64,000 nt of DNA from Candidatus Vicinibacter affinis (lineage in GTDB: Bacteria; Bacteroidota; Bacteroidia; Chitinophagales; Saprospiraceae). Position numbers and translations under genes: made by a program. Positions 9,088 to 19,154 of the stretch are shown here, in pieces (the first letter of the stretch is position 1; every line of letters begins with the position of its first letter). The stretch spans positions 248,001-312,000 of the forward strand of contig JADJNH010000006.1 in the NCBI GenBank assembly GCA_016714365.1. Direction: 5' to 3'. Under the pieces are notes generated by a model. It worked only from the letters and a program-made list of their open reading frames with translations, made no database searches and was not told where the DNA came from.

Positions 9088-12000
9088 TTATTGTACGATT
9101 ATTTTTAAAACTTCCCTTGATTGTGCGGTTCGCAGAACAAGAAAATAAACGCCTGAATGGGTTAATACCCGTTGATCCAATTCAACCGTATTCACTCCAT
9201 TCACCAAAAATATTGCTTGTTGAAAAATTGATTTGCCTGACACATCAAAACATTCCAAATCCAAATTTTCAAACTTTCCATTGGAAATTTTTATTAGATA
9301 ATTTCCTTGCGTTGGATTTGGTCCGGCCTCCAGTATTTCTAAGTCTTTCCCGCTATATGTGCTATTTGTTTTCTTGAGATTTATTGAATAACTTTTGTCA
9401 TTGGCACCATACATTTCATGGTTGAAATTTTCAGTTAAATTTAGATTTTCAGGACATATAATTTTGAGACCCGGGATGTTGAATTCAAAAAGCACCTCAC
9501 CCTTTTTGATAACAATGGGTCGCATTAGGTTAATTGAAATTAATATTTCATTCTCGCTTATGCGTATAAAATCATCCGACCAATTATCTTTTAAGAAATT
9601 ATCCCCCAATGAAATATTCTCACTACAATTCTTTTCTAACCTGATCGATAATTGAAGACCATTTATGAAGCATTCTGAATCAGAACTTAGAATTAATTTA
9701 GAACCGACAAACTGATAATTAATAATCTTGGAATCACTTTCATTTGACACTCCTTTCTTTTGAAATAATGATTGATTTAAGTCCCCTAATTTTATTCCGA
9801 TAAAATCTATCTTCTTATTGGATTCCAAAGCAGGAATATTCATCAATTTGTGTTGTTTGTATTCCTCCCATGGAAAAGCTGGATATGAAAACCGGTAACT
9901 TTTATCAATGCACAAATAGGATGCATTATTTGGCAATGCAGTAATCCTACCAAGTATTAAATTTCTTAACACAGAAAGATCTTTTGCAGTGATGGAGCCA
10001 CTCTGATCCACGTCTGCTGCCAACAGATCATAGGGATTACTTATAGGGTTGATACCAAGGATGTGTTGTTGAATTCGAAGTATATCTGCCGTACTTATTC
10101 CATCCAGAAAATTTAAATCACAATATCCTTCCATTCCTGCAGAAATTCCTTTTGGAATGTCAAGAAAGCTGTATTGACCTTGTTCATCCGTAATAGATTC
10201 AGCAGTGGTATTGCCATATTGAAGTCGAACTCGAACCTCTGGAATATTCATTCCATAATAACTGCGCACGAGTCCTGATACATGGTAATTGTTAAAAGTC
10301 TGAGGACATAAACTATCCGGATCAGTTACTGCAATGTAGGTGGTAGCATAGCTGGAATTGTTGCACTCATCCCATACATAAACACTTACAATGTTTTGTC
10401 CAATGTCATCACAGGTGTAAGTTCGAATGGTATCATTGGGATCCGATGAATAAGAAAATCTAAGTCTTTCGGTTTTAGTACAATTATCCTCACTTTTTTT
10501 GTTTAGCAAACTTGCAGGAACACTCACCATTGTACCAGCAGGCATTCTTAAAAGCGATGTACTTATACCATGAAGAAGTAAAACGCTTGGCTTCTTTCCA
10601 TCCTTAACTTCTACACGCACTAATTTTACAGTTTCATTATGACAAGAATCGACTGCCCTGAAATAAATACTGTGCGGGCCCATAGGCATAATTCCACTTG
10701 CATTGGGTCCGACTCCTCTGCGATCTATTTTACCTTCACTCCCAAAATCTATTTCATAACTTATTGAAATGGCAGAGGTGACACCACAATCACTCGCAGA
10801 TACATCTGGTAATTGCACTAAACTTGACCCACAGTTTTCAGCAAAACTGTAAATTAAGGTATCATTAAAACCAATAATTTCAGGAGGAATGGTGTCCATG
10901 ATTTTAATCTCCTGGACGTAGCTGTAATATCCATTGTCAGCAATTCTGGGATTTGGGGTCAGGTAGGGATTATAAACACACCAGTTTATTACTTCCCATG
11001 TTCTGAGCACTTTTCCACATACTCCCCCTCTGGTAAAATCGTAAAGTTCATCTGTCTTTTTGACCAAAACCTGATCGCATTTATCTTCTTTAATGATGGG
11101 GACTCCTGCTTTTATGGTATCTGGTTTGATTCTGCATGCATAGACAATTGTATGAGCTGGCCATTTAAGTTGATTGGTATCCAGTCCGTTAAAATTTGAA
11201 TTTTTTAGGAGTGTGACTGTCTGACTGCATTCGGATTTTAATCCTAGCCTGTCTGTAGCGGTATACTTTCGCTGTACGGTGCCGGATCCACAGCCATTTA
11301 GGTTTCTGATGATCTGTGAATCCAATCTTACAGAGGAGCAATTATCTGAATATATAGGTCGCTGTTTTGAAAATAATGAGTCCGTATCAAATCCACAACT
11401 CACTGTGAGGTTTGCAGGACACAACAGATTGGGGCCAATTTTATCTGCCACACTCACCATGACCATACAGTCCCTGAAATGCCCCAGATACAAACTGTCA
11501 GGCACCGGTCCTGCACCCGGGTAAACATCATATACTCTTAATATAACAGGTATCGGAGAAGACCCAATATCCATGCAACAAAACAAAATCTCATCATCAA
11601 ATCGGTAATTTGGATTTCGGCCCAATGTGCATGAAAAACCAATTGGTGCATTCATTCTCTTAAGCTTAAAATACACATGCCCACAATCATCCGTAGATCC
11701 CCCGTCCAAACTTACAGCCGGCACTAGACCTTGTCCGGTACTGTTTAAATTGATGACCATTTCCGGTGTACAAATTACATTGGGAGGCGTAGCGTCAAAC
11801 ACTGTAATCTTCATGGTGTCGATGGCCACAACGCGACAGTTGTCTGTAATTTGGTAAATAACCTGATAGACTCCTGTCTGAAACCTGATGAGTCCTCCAT
11901 TTGAATTTAGATTTCCAAAAACGGTGAGCGTATTACTTGATTGGACTGGCAAGCATGTAGAATTTATAGCTGCCGCCGGCAAATTAATGAGGCTGTCACA

Positions 12001-12237
12001 ACTGCCCGGAGTCTTTATACTGACTGTCATGTCAGGAGGTGCGGTAATTGTGATAGCAACCGGAGTAGTGACGAATGGTGCACTAGAGCCATCCCGGGCG
12101 GTTAATCCGGATGAACAGAGTAACAGGATACCCAGGACGACTCCTTGGGAAATTTGAAAAATTCTGGATTTGGGAATCCAGGCTAAAGAGTTTGCCGTGC
12201 ACATAATAGAATATTTGCTAAATCCTAAATAAATCAT
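9088..12237 (-). CDS. Large T9SS-exported HYR-repeat protein with dockerin-like and cohesin-like domains
   Basis: This 1049-residue protein follows the same plan as its neighbour. It has a signal peptide whose hydrophobic core is VVLGILLLCSSGL, HYR-like repeats (DATPPNVICTPEMVI, DKIGPNLLCPANLTV), a regulatory-like fold near 650 (YHVSGLVRSYYG), and dockerin-like repeats near 706-765 (DGISTADILRIQQHILG, DVDQSGSITAKDLSVLRN). A degenerate cohesin-like region and a T9SS type A sorting domain in the last 80 residues (AGPNPTQGNYLIKI) complete it. Only short reach is gained by the first ATG; the twelfth residue (ATG at 12204) gives a more normal signal peptide, and a perfect hairpin at 12244-12261 would crowd the first ATG. 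The start is therefore uncertain. Confidence 0.85.
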   Translation of the reverse strand: MIYLGFSKYSIMCTANSLAWIPKSRIFQISQGVVLGILLLCSSGLTARDGSSAPFVTTPVAITITAPPDMTVSIKTPGSCDSLINLPAAAINSTCLPVQSSNTLTVFGNLNSNGGLIRFQTGVYQVIYQITDNCRVVAIDTMKITVFDATPPNVICTPEMVINLNSTGQGLVPAVSLDGGSTDDCGHVYFKLKRMNAPIGFSCTLGRNPNYRFDDEILFCCMDIGSSPIPVILRVYDVYPGAGPVPDSLYLGHFRDCMVMVSVADKIGPNLLCPANLTVSCGFDTDSLFSKQRPIYSDNCSSVRLDSQIIRNLNGCGSGTVQRKYTATDRLGLKSECSQTVTLLKNSNFNGLDTNQLKWPAHTIVYACRIKPDTIKAGVPIIKEDKCDQVLVKKTDELYDFTRGGVCGKVLRTWEVINWCVYNPYLTPNPRIADNGYYSYVQEIKIMDTIPPEIIGFNDTLIYSFAENCGSSLVQLPDVSASDCGVTSAISISYEIDFGSEGKIDRRGVGPNASGIMPMGPHSIYFRAVDSCHNETVKLVRVEVKDGKKPSVLLLHGISTSLLRMPAGTMVSVPASLLNKKSEDNCTKTERLRFSYSSDPNDTIRTYTCDDIGQNIVSVYVWDECNNSSYATTYIAVTDPDSLCPQTFNNYHVSGLVRSYYGMNIPEVRVRLQYGNTTAESITDEQGQYSFLDIPKGISAGMEGYCDLNFLDGISTADILRIQQHILGINPISNPYDLLAADVDQSGSITAKDLSVLRNLILGRITALPNNASYLCIDKSYRFSYPAFPWEEYKQHKLMNIPALESNKKIDFIGIKLGDLNQSLFQKKGVSNESDSKIINYQFVGSKLILSSDSECFINGLQLSIRLEKNCSENISLGDNFLKDNWSDDFIRISENEILISINLMRPIVIKKGEVLFEFNIPGLKIICPENLNLTENFNHEMYGANDKSYSINLKKTNSTYSGKDLEILEAGPNPTQGNYLIKISNGKFENLDLECFDVSGKSIFQQAIFLVNGVNTVELDQRVLTHSGVYFLVLRTAQSREVLKIIVQ

Positions 12238-12243
12238 TTATGG

Positions 12244-12261
12244 GAACAGCCTTGGCTGTTC
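12244..12261 (-). promoter_or_regulatory. Perfect hairpin 6 bp upstream of an annotated start
   Basis: GAACAGC pairs perfectly with GCTGTTC around CTTG. On the minus strand it ends six bases before the ATG at 12237. If transcribed it would block initiation there, which favours the downstream ATG at 12204 or implies translational control. Confidence 0.4.
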
Positions 12262-12581
12262 GTTCACAACTGTCCTGACGTATGGTTCACTCAAAAATGA
12301 AAACATACATTTTGGAACAGAGGTAATTTATTAGCGTCTTTAGGAAGGGACTTGAATTTGAAGGTGGGATGGGTGAATCTTCTATAATTCAATCATATTG
12401 CAAAATTATGTAATATGTAAGTAACTACATAATAATTACTTAAAAAATATTACATATTTATTTTCTATATATAAAATTGATTGGTTAGGGTATTCTCTTT
12501 GAGGCAATTAGGCTATATCGGTAAGAAACCGTGTTTAGGTAGTCCTGCATAAAGAATTATATAATTCTCGCTTATGGGCAT

Positions 12582-12630
12582 AAAAAAAGCCCCTCATGTC
12601 GCTCTCCTTGCAGAGAGTTGATGAGAGGCC
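12582..12630 (-). terminator. Intrinsic terminator of the frameshifted giant gene
   Basis: On the minus strand a two-part stem (GGCCTCTCAT with ATGAGGGGC, enclosing CTCTC/GAGAG) is followed by seven T. It lies about 100 bp past the stop codon at 12727. Confidence 0.8.
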
Positions 12631-12659
12631 ATCCCAAAAACCGATTTTACTTAGACAGG

Positions 12660-12683
12660 GCCTCCTCTATTTCTAGAGGAGGC
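12660..12683. repeat. Perfect 10-bp hairpin between the giant gene and its terminator
   Basis: GCCTCCTCTA pairs perfectly with TAGAGGAGGC around the loop TTTC. No T-run follows on either strand, so it is probably an mRNA 3' stabiliser rather than a second terminator. The rest of the 489-bp gap (12238-12726) shows nothing else. Confidence 0.6.
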
Positions 12684-12726
12684 ACCCGCTTTGTCTTATC
12701 GTCTCATGAAGACTTTAGTCAGTTGA

Positions 12727-15700
12727 TTACTCAACTACTAACATCCTCTTTGTTGCGGTGTGGTTTGTTGCATCCAACTGATAGTACAACAGTCCTGTAG
12801 CATTCAAATCGCCTTTGCTGATCTGGTAGCTGTTCAAGCCTTTTTGTCCTTTCAACTCGTACACTCTTACTACTTTTCCAGTAACATCGTATACGGTCAG
12901 TTTTACTGCACTTGCTTCAGGTAAACGGTATTTTACTACAGTTTCTTTAGAGAATGGATTTGGCTCGTTTTGATACAACTCAAATACTCCACCTTCCACA
13001 ACTCCTTTGTCTGTGCGTACGCCCATTCTTACCTCTTTCACTTCTTCTGATGCATTGTATGCCTGTGCTTTTGTCACATCACTTGTGATCGCAAACATCT
13101 GGCTTACTTTTCCATTTCTGGTCGCTTTGAATACCAACGTAAACAATTCTGCATCTTTTCCGAAGCTTTCTCCCTTGTTAGAGTTCCAGCTGGTAGTGAT
13201 GATTCCTTCGTTTAATCTGTTCGTTCCAAAGTTTGCTTCTGTTGCTTTCAACACGCCACCTTCCATTCCTTCGAAGATCAAGCTTGACTTGTCATACTTC
13301 AATGTGAACTGGTAACCGCTGATGTTGTTGAAATCGCTTGACTTGAAGCTTACTTTATAGCTTTCTCCAGCTACTACGCTCTTCTCATCAACTTCGATGT
13401 TCAACACGCCATTGGTTCTGCTTTGTGTGTTGCTTGCATTGCTTGCTCTTGCATCATTGGTAACATCTCCCATTTTAACAGCTACAAAGTCTACTACTTT
13501 GTTGTTGTCCAACATCAAAGAACTTGTTCTTGGTGCATTCCATGGGTTGTTTGCATCAGGGAATACATAACCGGCTGGTACGAATGTCCAGGATTTTACT
13601 TTGCTGAACTCACTGGTCAAACCAAGGATCAACTTACGTAATTCTGACATATCCGCTGCAGTTACACTTCCACTGTTGTTTACGTCTGCTGCTATCAATT
13701 TGTATGCGCTGTTCAATGGAGTCTGACCTAAGATATGTTTTTGAATCTTAACGATATCTTGTGTTGTGATTCCATTGTTATGCTCATCGTTTCTGTTTGG
13801 ACTCACCATGTAGTTTACATTTAACTTCAGATCGCCGAAGCTGTATGGGCTTCCTACTCTCTGTGCCATCATGTTGCCATTGTTGTACAATTGCATGTCT
13901 ACTGGGTTCGCTACATCGCCACCTTCTGTCTTAAGATTTCCGGTGATTTTTCCGAATGATCCTGTGTTAGGACAGATGTCTTGATTGTCTTGTACGATCA
14001 CTACTGTCTTGCAGTAATCTTTGTTTCCTTCTTCGTCTTCTACCCACATTTCAACTTCGATTCTTAACTCATCGTTTTGTCCCTGAGCTACGAAATCTGC
14101 ACAACATACGTTGATGAATGTTTTGGTATCGTCTCCGTCAAAGTAGAACTTCAAGTTCTCTTTTGCAGTACAGTTGTCATAACTTCCGTGATCAAGATCT
14201 TTTGCCCAGATCTCAACACAACCAGAAGCTGGCATAGGTACTGTGATTACTCCTGTCAAGCAGTATGGTGTTGGTGCTTTGCAGTCTTTGATTTCAAATA
14301 AGCTTTCGCATACTCCAACGTTTCCGCAACCATCTTCTACAAACCACTTGATTTTGTGGATACCTATTGGATAAGTTCCGCTTGCATCGAATGGATTGTG
14401 ATCGTCATCTGCAAATGGATTGTGGCTGTATTCAACAGTGTCTCCAGCTGCATATTGCTTTCTGGTCAACGTTCCTACTCGGAAGTCATATCCTCCGTGT
14501 ACGCCTTTTCCATCATTGAATGCGTCTATTTTGTATTCCCAGAACAACCAATCCAATGGGCTACAGTTGTCTGTTGCATCTGCTGTAAGTGAAATGTGTC
14601 CAACACAGATTCCCAATGCTGGGTCTATCACTGCCGGCTCACATGGGCCTACGTTGCATGTTACTACAGGTCTGTCCTGATCTCTTACTTTGATCACTTG
14701 TAATGCTTCCCATCTTCCAAAGTTTGGATCGATGAATGGATCGTACTGACACCAGTCAATAACTACCCATCTTCTCAATACTTTGAAACATGCATCCGGC
14801 TCTATGTTGAAGATCTCATCGAAGTATTCGATAGATAATAATGCACAGTTGTCGTCTGCATTGTTGATTACTTGTGGTCTTCCTAATTGTGGATTGTCAG
14901 GGCTGATGTCTGCGCCACATCCGTCGATCGTTACCGGTGTCTGTGTACATACGCCATTTGGCCACATTAAGTCTGTATATCTTGGATCGTTACAAGTTAC
15001 ATCATCCACATAGAATGGATCGCAGTCTACAAACCAGATAGTCTGGATGGCAGTTACGTTGATGTTGTTTGGTCCTTGTGTGGATACAATTCTTTGGATT
15101 ACTCCTTGTCCGCACTCTCTAAGGTCATTTACGGTGATGGTTGGGTTGCTTCCGCAGCCACTTAACACATATCCGTCAAATCCCCATACTAACTCATATT
15201 TTCTGTCCCAATGTGCAGTGTCGAAATACTGATAGTAGTATTCGCATGCTTGATTTGGTGCAGGTTTTGGAACTGCGTTGGTCTGTACATATCCAGGATA
15301 TCCTGTATAGTCATTTCTTTCGCAGAATTTGTAACATACTAAGTCTTTTGTTACTACTTTCTTCCTATCTCCCAAGTTTGTAACTACTCGTCCGAAGGTA
15401 GCATCGTTAGGATCTGTAAGTTTGGTAATGTCAAACCAGAACCAGCAGCTTACTACGATATTTGGTGGAGCTACTACTGTAGGTACACTCTTATTCTGTA
15501 CTTCCACCTCAATCATACAATCGCTGAATCTTCCGTTCAACACACTGCTTGTGCTGGTCATTCTGATTGGTGCAACCGGACCTGCGCCTGGATCTACATC
15601 AAATACCCTTAACACAACCATTACTTTGGTTCCTACATCTGCACAGCAGAAATAAGTACAATCGTCAAAGTAAACTTGATTTCCAGCTAAGATGCTGTTG

Positions 15701-16653
15701 TCATCTCCGTTTACTCCGCTACATGCTACTACGTTGTTAGAGTTGCTACCGTTGTTGGTTCCCAACAACTCAGCCATTCTGATCACTTTGAAGTAGATGT
15801 GTGGTTGACAGTTGTCAAATGATCCTTCGTCAAATGATTCTGCACATACTTTTGCAAGATTTGATCCAGGAGTTTGATTTCCGTTGATGCTCACTGTAGT
15901 TATTGAACGACAGATAGCTTGTGGCGGAACTCGGTCAACTACGTTCAACACTACTCTTTTCTTAGTAATGTTTCCGCAGCAATCGATTGCATTGATGTAA
16001 CCGATTTGGATTCCTTCAGGCATGTTTACTACTACATAACCAGTAGTCTCATCGCCAAGAACTGTTCCTTGCTCAACTTCAACAGTGTAATGTACTTCAT
16101 TTGAACAGTTGTCTATAATCCAGGCTGGTGGAACTTCCCAACGGCCTACACATGCATAAGATTCCATGTTTACTCTTGCAGAATCCGGATAAAGAACCTG
16201 TGGTCCTTCTACATCTGTAACTTTGATGATCTGGTTATGTCCACCTAAAACGCTGGTACACCAGTCCATAACAGTCCACTGTCTCAACACTTTGTAACAT
16301 CCTACAGGACCTGCATCGCAGCCTGGAGTTGCAAGGTTGAAAACGATGTCTTTGTAAGTAACACTCAAGTTAAAGCACTCAGCTCCACCTGGTTTTCCTG
16401 TTCCAACCCACATGATGTGGCGGTTAGGTCCCCAGCACAATGGATTTGTTTGTGACCACTGTCTGTGTGATGGATAGTATACAGGATCAGGATTTGGATG
16501 TCCAAACCATGGGCTGTTTACATCATCGATACAGTTCCATCCCAATACTCTTGGTAATCTTCTGTTTGGATATTGGTCAGGTTGGTTAGGATTAGCTCTC
16601 CAGAATGCAGAGTCCAAAATATATCCATCCACGCACTCAGGGAAATCTGCCAT
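12727..16653 (-). CDS. Frameshifted giant T9SS protein, C-terminal fragment (HYR repeats, dockerin, cohesin, sorting domain)
   Basis: This 1308-residue reading frame is the last part of a gene that begins at 19115. It carries HYR-like repeats, a regulatory-like fold (FGKITGNLKTEGGDV), dockerin-like repeats (NGITTQDIVKIQKHILG, DVNNSGSVTAADMSELRK), a clear cohesin-like domain (VVAGESYKVSFKSSDF, ISGYQFTLKYDKSSLIFEG), and a T9SS type A sorting domain (YQNEPNPFSKETVVKYRL to the end). The ATG at 16653 is an internal methionine. The frame joins the preceding fragment if the GGGG run at 16658-16661 has one more base, giving DRNKMLPPHMADFPECVDGY without a break. Confidence 0.85.
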   Translation of the reverse strand: MADFPECVDGYILDSAFWRANPNQPDQYPNRRLPRVLGWNCIDDVNSPWFGHPNPDPVYYPSHRQWSQTNPLCWGPNRHIMWVGTGKPGGAECFNLSVTYKDIVFNLATPGCDAGPVGCYKVLRQWTVMDWCTSVLGGHNQIIKVTDVEGPQVLYPDSARVNMESYACVGRWEVPPAWIIDNCSNEVHYTVEVEQGTVLGDETTGYVVVNMPEGIQIGYINAIDCCGNITKKRVVLNVVDRVPPQAICRSITTVSINGNQTPGSNLAKVCAESFDEGSFDNCQPHIYFKVIRMAELLGTNNGSNSNNVVACSGVNGDDNSILAGNQVYFDDCTYFCCADVGTKVMVVLRVFDVDPGAGPVAPIRMTSTSSVLNGRFSDCMIEVEVQNKSVPTVVAPPNIVVSCWFWFDITKLTDPNDATFGRVVTNLGDRKKVVTKDLVCYKFCERNDYTGYPGYVQTNAVPKPAPNQACEYYYQYFDTAHWDRKYELVWGFDGYVLSGCGSNPTITVNDLRECGQGVIQRIVSTQGPNNINVTAIQTIWFVDCDPFYVDDVTCNDPRYTDLMWPNGVCTQTPVTIDGCGADISPDNPQLGRPQVINNADDNCALLSIEYFDEIFNIEPDACFKVLRRWVVIDWCQYDPFIDPNFGRWEALQVIKVRDQDRPVVTCNVGPCEPAVIDPALGICVGHISLTADATDNCSPLDWLFWEYKIDAFNDGKGVHGGYDFRVGTLTRKQYAAGDTVEYSHNPFADDDHNPFDASGTYPIGIHKIKWFVEDGCGNVGVCESLFEIKDCKAPTPYCLTGVITVPMPASGCVEIWAKDLDHGSYDNCTAKENLKFYFDGDDTKTFINVCCADFVAQGQNDELRIEVEMWVEDEEGNKDYCKTVVIVQDNQDICPNTGSFGKITGNLKTEGGDVANPVDMQLYNNGNMMAQRVGSPYSFGDLKLNVNYMVSPNRNDEHNNGITTQDIVKIQKHILGQTPLNSAYKLIAADVNNSGSVTAADMSELRKLILGLTSEFSKVKSWTFVPAGYVFPDANNPWNAPRTSSLMLDNNKVVDFVAVKMGDVTNDARASNASNTQSRTNGVLNIEVDEKSVVAGESYKVSFKSSDFNNISGYQFTLKYDKSSLIFEGMEGGVLKATEANFGTNRLNEGIITTSWNSNKGESFGKDAELFTLVFKATRNGKVSQMFAITSDVTKAQAYNASEEVKEVRMGVRTDKGVVEGGVFELYQNEPNPFSKETVVKYRLPEASAVKLTVYDVTGKVVRVYELKGQKGLNSYQISKGDLNATGLLYYQLDATNHTATKRMLVVE

Positions 16654-17426
16654 GTGTGGGGTAACATTTTGTTTCTGTCTATCTTCTCATCGCAAGCCAA
16701 CATTGGTTGGTCTAAGTTATCATAATTTGGTGGAACGGTAACATCAAACAAATCACCCAAACCTATCGTAATAGTTTGTACACAAGTCGCTCTGTTTCCG
16801 GAACCATCCACAGCAGTCCAGGTTCTCAAGATTCTTCTTGAATAACCAAGCGCACAATTTCCTTGTGTGCTGTTGTCTCTGTAAGAAAGACTTGCACCAC
16901 CACAATTTTCAACTACTGAAGGAACTCCTGTATTAGCAGGGATCGGATCAATCGCACAAGAGAAAGTTGCATCGGCTGGACAAGTAAGTCTTGGAGCAAT
17001 TTTATCTTCAACAGTAGCATGTCCCCAGCAGCTGTTGCCGGTTGCAGGGTCACGTACAGTAAGTTTTAATTCTTTACCAATATCTGTTCCGTTAATTTGA
17101 ACACCGGCTAGATTTGGATTACGGTCGATTAAACCACCACCTGTCCAGTATCTCACTTCCACAATGTAGTTATCATAACATGAATATGGACCTCCTTCGA
17201 GTACCATGTCAGCATTGATGGTAGCAGAACAATTCTCGTCCAAACTTATTTGAATCTCATCGTTACAAGCTAAAGCTCTTGTTGGATTTGCATATGCATT
17301 TACACATACATCAAATTCACAAGTAGCTACGTTTCCAGCTGCATCGGTTGCTCTATAGCATATTCTTGTACATCCTATAGGAAAAAAAGCATCCGGGACC
17401 ATATGGCGCACCACACGTTTGTACAA
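16518..17426 (-). CDS. Frameshifted giant T9SS protein, second middle fragment (HYR repeats)
   Basis: This frame contains textbook HYR repeat ends (FFPIGCTRICYRATDAAGN) and one more complete repeat (CWGHATVEDKIAPRLTCPAD). Its first residues before FFPIG and its last 35 after ACDEKIDRNKM are out-of-frame noise: homology moves to the neighbouring frames at both ends. The upstream join is at an A7 run (17382-17388); removing one base joins PYGPGC to FFPIGCTRIC. It is part of one gene spanning 12727-19115, not a separate protein. Confidence 0.75.
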   Translation of the reverse strand: MYKRVVRHMVPDAFFPIGCTRICYRATDAAGNVATCEFDVCVNAYANPTRALACNDEIQISLDENCSATINADMVLEGGPYSCYDNYIVEVRYWTGGGLIDRNPNLAGVQINGTDIGKELKLTVRDPATGNSCWGHATVEDKIAPRLTCPADATFSCAIDPIPANTGVPSVVENCGGASLSYRDNSTQGNCALGYSRRILRTWTAVDGSGNRATCVQTITIGLGDLFDVTVPPNYDNLDQPMLACDEKIDRNKMLPHTWQISLSAWMDIFWTLHSGELILTNLTNIQTEDYQEYWDGTVSMM

Positions 17427-18582
17427 GTGGTACCCTTGTAGAGGTTGACAAATTGTATCCTATAACTCCAATCCAGTTAGCTCCTCCAAATCCAAATGAA
17501 CTGTTGATGAAAGGAGCAGCGAACTGTCCACCGGTATAAGTAGCACCATCTATTGGTGTATTGATATTTGCATCACCCATCGCTGTACCTCCACAACCTG
17601 AAAATAAGGATGCATTGGTACCTCCGGTACCCGCAGCATGAATGTAAATACCTCTTCTCTCACCAGTACCCATCGTTAAGCAACCTACAACAGTTGTCTC
17701 AGTTTGGATAGGCGCGCATCTCTTAATGGTATCTGAACGAGTGCCGGTCAAGAGATCGAAACTGTCAATGGTATTGGTAAACTGTCCACCAAATCGAGGA
17801 GTTCTGGTAGCGCACTGAGTCCAGGCACCAGGAGTGGCCTGTACAGGTACGTGACTACCTGGAGCAGTTGTATAATAGATTGTGTGGGGAACGTTAGCAA
17901 AAGCCCGTTCTCCCAGTAACTGAAGATTTAATGGCCCTCCAGAAGTGTTGATCAAGTCAAACATCACACCCCAACTATTTGCTCCTCCTGTAATTGACCA
18001 GTAAGATGCAGGTGGTAAACAAACAGTAGCTGTACTTCTGTTCCCAAAATAAGCACCGGCAGGACAATTGTCCATCGCCATAAATGCAGGTGCGTCCCAA
18101 GAAACCTCACATTCTCCAGGACCCGCATTCAAAGTAACACGATTTCCTTTAGGACATGCTGGCACTAGAGTTGGTGCCTCTAAATCTCTAACAGTCACCT
18201 GTTGAGGACCCCCAATTACAAATCGACAGTCATTGGCTACTATCCAATATAAATTGTACACTCCCGCTGCTGGAAACAATATTCCAGGGGATGTACATGC
18301 GCTGCCCGTTGTATTTGGATCACAAACACTAGCAGCTGTTATTGGCGTAGTTGAATATCTAACGGCAGATGTACATGTAGGATCTACACTAAGACATGCT
18401 ACCGGTGACGGCACACAAGTCCCTGGCGCAAAAGATACTGTCACCGCTGCTGGTATTACCGGCAATACAGGATTAGCTGCCATTACCACTGACCAGCTCA
18501 ACATAGGACCACTATCCCCACCCGCTTGATCATAAAATATTAACTCTAACACATCATTTGGCACCACTGCCAACGAGGCCAC
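17353..18582 (-). CDS. Frameshifted giant T9SS protein, first middle fragment
   Basis: The frame is open well upstream of the GTG at 18582, back to a stop near 18934, and that extra part is meaningful (SSVNLNFNHTWDSDLLIYI resembles a proprotein-convertase P-like domain). It then contains a first HYR-like repeat (VRDLEAPTLVPACPKG) interrupted by an inserted domain of about 150 residues with Gly-rich segments (TGGANSWGVMFDLINTSGG). The frame ends at the A7 run at 17382-17388. Together with the flanking frames it forms a single protein of roughly 2,130 residues. Confidence 0.75.
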   Translation of the reverse strand: MASLAVVPNDVLELIFYDQAGGDSGPMLSWSVVMAANPVLPVIPAAVTVSFAPGTCVPSPVACLSVDPTCTSAVRYSTTPITAASVCDPNTTGSACTSPGILFPAAGVYNLYWIVANDCRFVIGGPQQVTVRDLEAPTLVPACPKGNRVTLNAGPGECEVSWDAPAFMAMDNCPAGAYFGNRSTATVCLPPASYWSITGGANSWGVMFDLINTSGGPLNLQLLGERAFANVPHTIYYTTAPGSHVPVQATPGAWTQCATRTPRFGGQFTNTIDSFDLLTGTRSDTIKRCAPIQTETTVVGCLTMGTGERRGIYIHAAGTGGTNASLFSGCGGTAMGDANINTPIDGATYTGGQFAAPFINSSFGFGGANWIGVIGYNLSTSTRVPLVQTCGAPYGPGCFFSYRMYKNML

Positions 18583-18830
18583 AGTTGATAAGGTTGCTGT
18601 TGGTGATGTTCCACATATAAAACCACCAGCCCCTTGAGGTCTAAATGTATTAGAAAAAGGAGCAGCTCCCGCTGTTATAGGTGAACAAGCTGCATTATCA
18701 CAAAATTTGGTATTGGTAAAATTGTCATTACTTCCACCGTTAGCGAAACTTAGTCCCAGTACTTGTCCAGTCCGCCTGTTTCTAATATAGATTAGAAGGT
18801 CACTATCCCAAGTATGGTTGAAATTAAGAT

Positions 18831-19115
18831 TTACACTGGATACCTGGTATCCACTACAGTTCCCAAATGATGCAGGCGCAGTGGCTGTAAATACAGTTCC
18901 CCAGTCCAGGCAACTCCCGGAGAACCTCCTCCGTTAAAATTGGTTTGGGGTACAACCCCGCATCCTCCAGTTCCTGAGTAAGGAATTGTGCTGTTTCCAC
19001 CGTTGTTGATTGTGCTTCCGGGAATCGTTACTACAGGTTGTGCATACAACCCGGTAACCATCACCATCACTATCACAAACAACTGGCAAAGCCGATTGTA
19101 AAATGGTTGATTCAT
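18831..19115 (-). CDS. Frameshifted giant T9SS protein, N-terminal fragment with signal peptide
   Basis: The frame starts with a good signal peptide (LCQLFVIVMVMVTGLYAQ) and then GTGGCGVVPQTNFNGGG. Homology leaves this frame at the GGGG run near 18898-18901 (CCCC on the plus strand). One extra base there joins SPGVAWTG to GTVFTATAPASF of the next fragment. The 30 residues after that point are out-of-frame. Confidence 0.75.
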   Translation of the reverse strand: MNQPFYNRLCQLFVIVMVMVTGLYAQPVVTIPGSTINNGGNSTIPYSGTGGCGVVPQTNFNGGGSPGVAWTGELYLQPLRLHHLGTVVDTRYPV

Positions 19116-19154
19116 GAGATATGAGTTAATTGATTATAAAATTTTGAAATTAGG

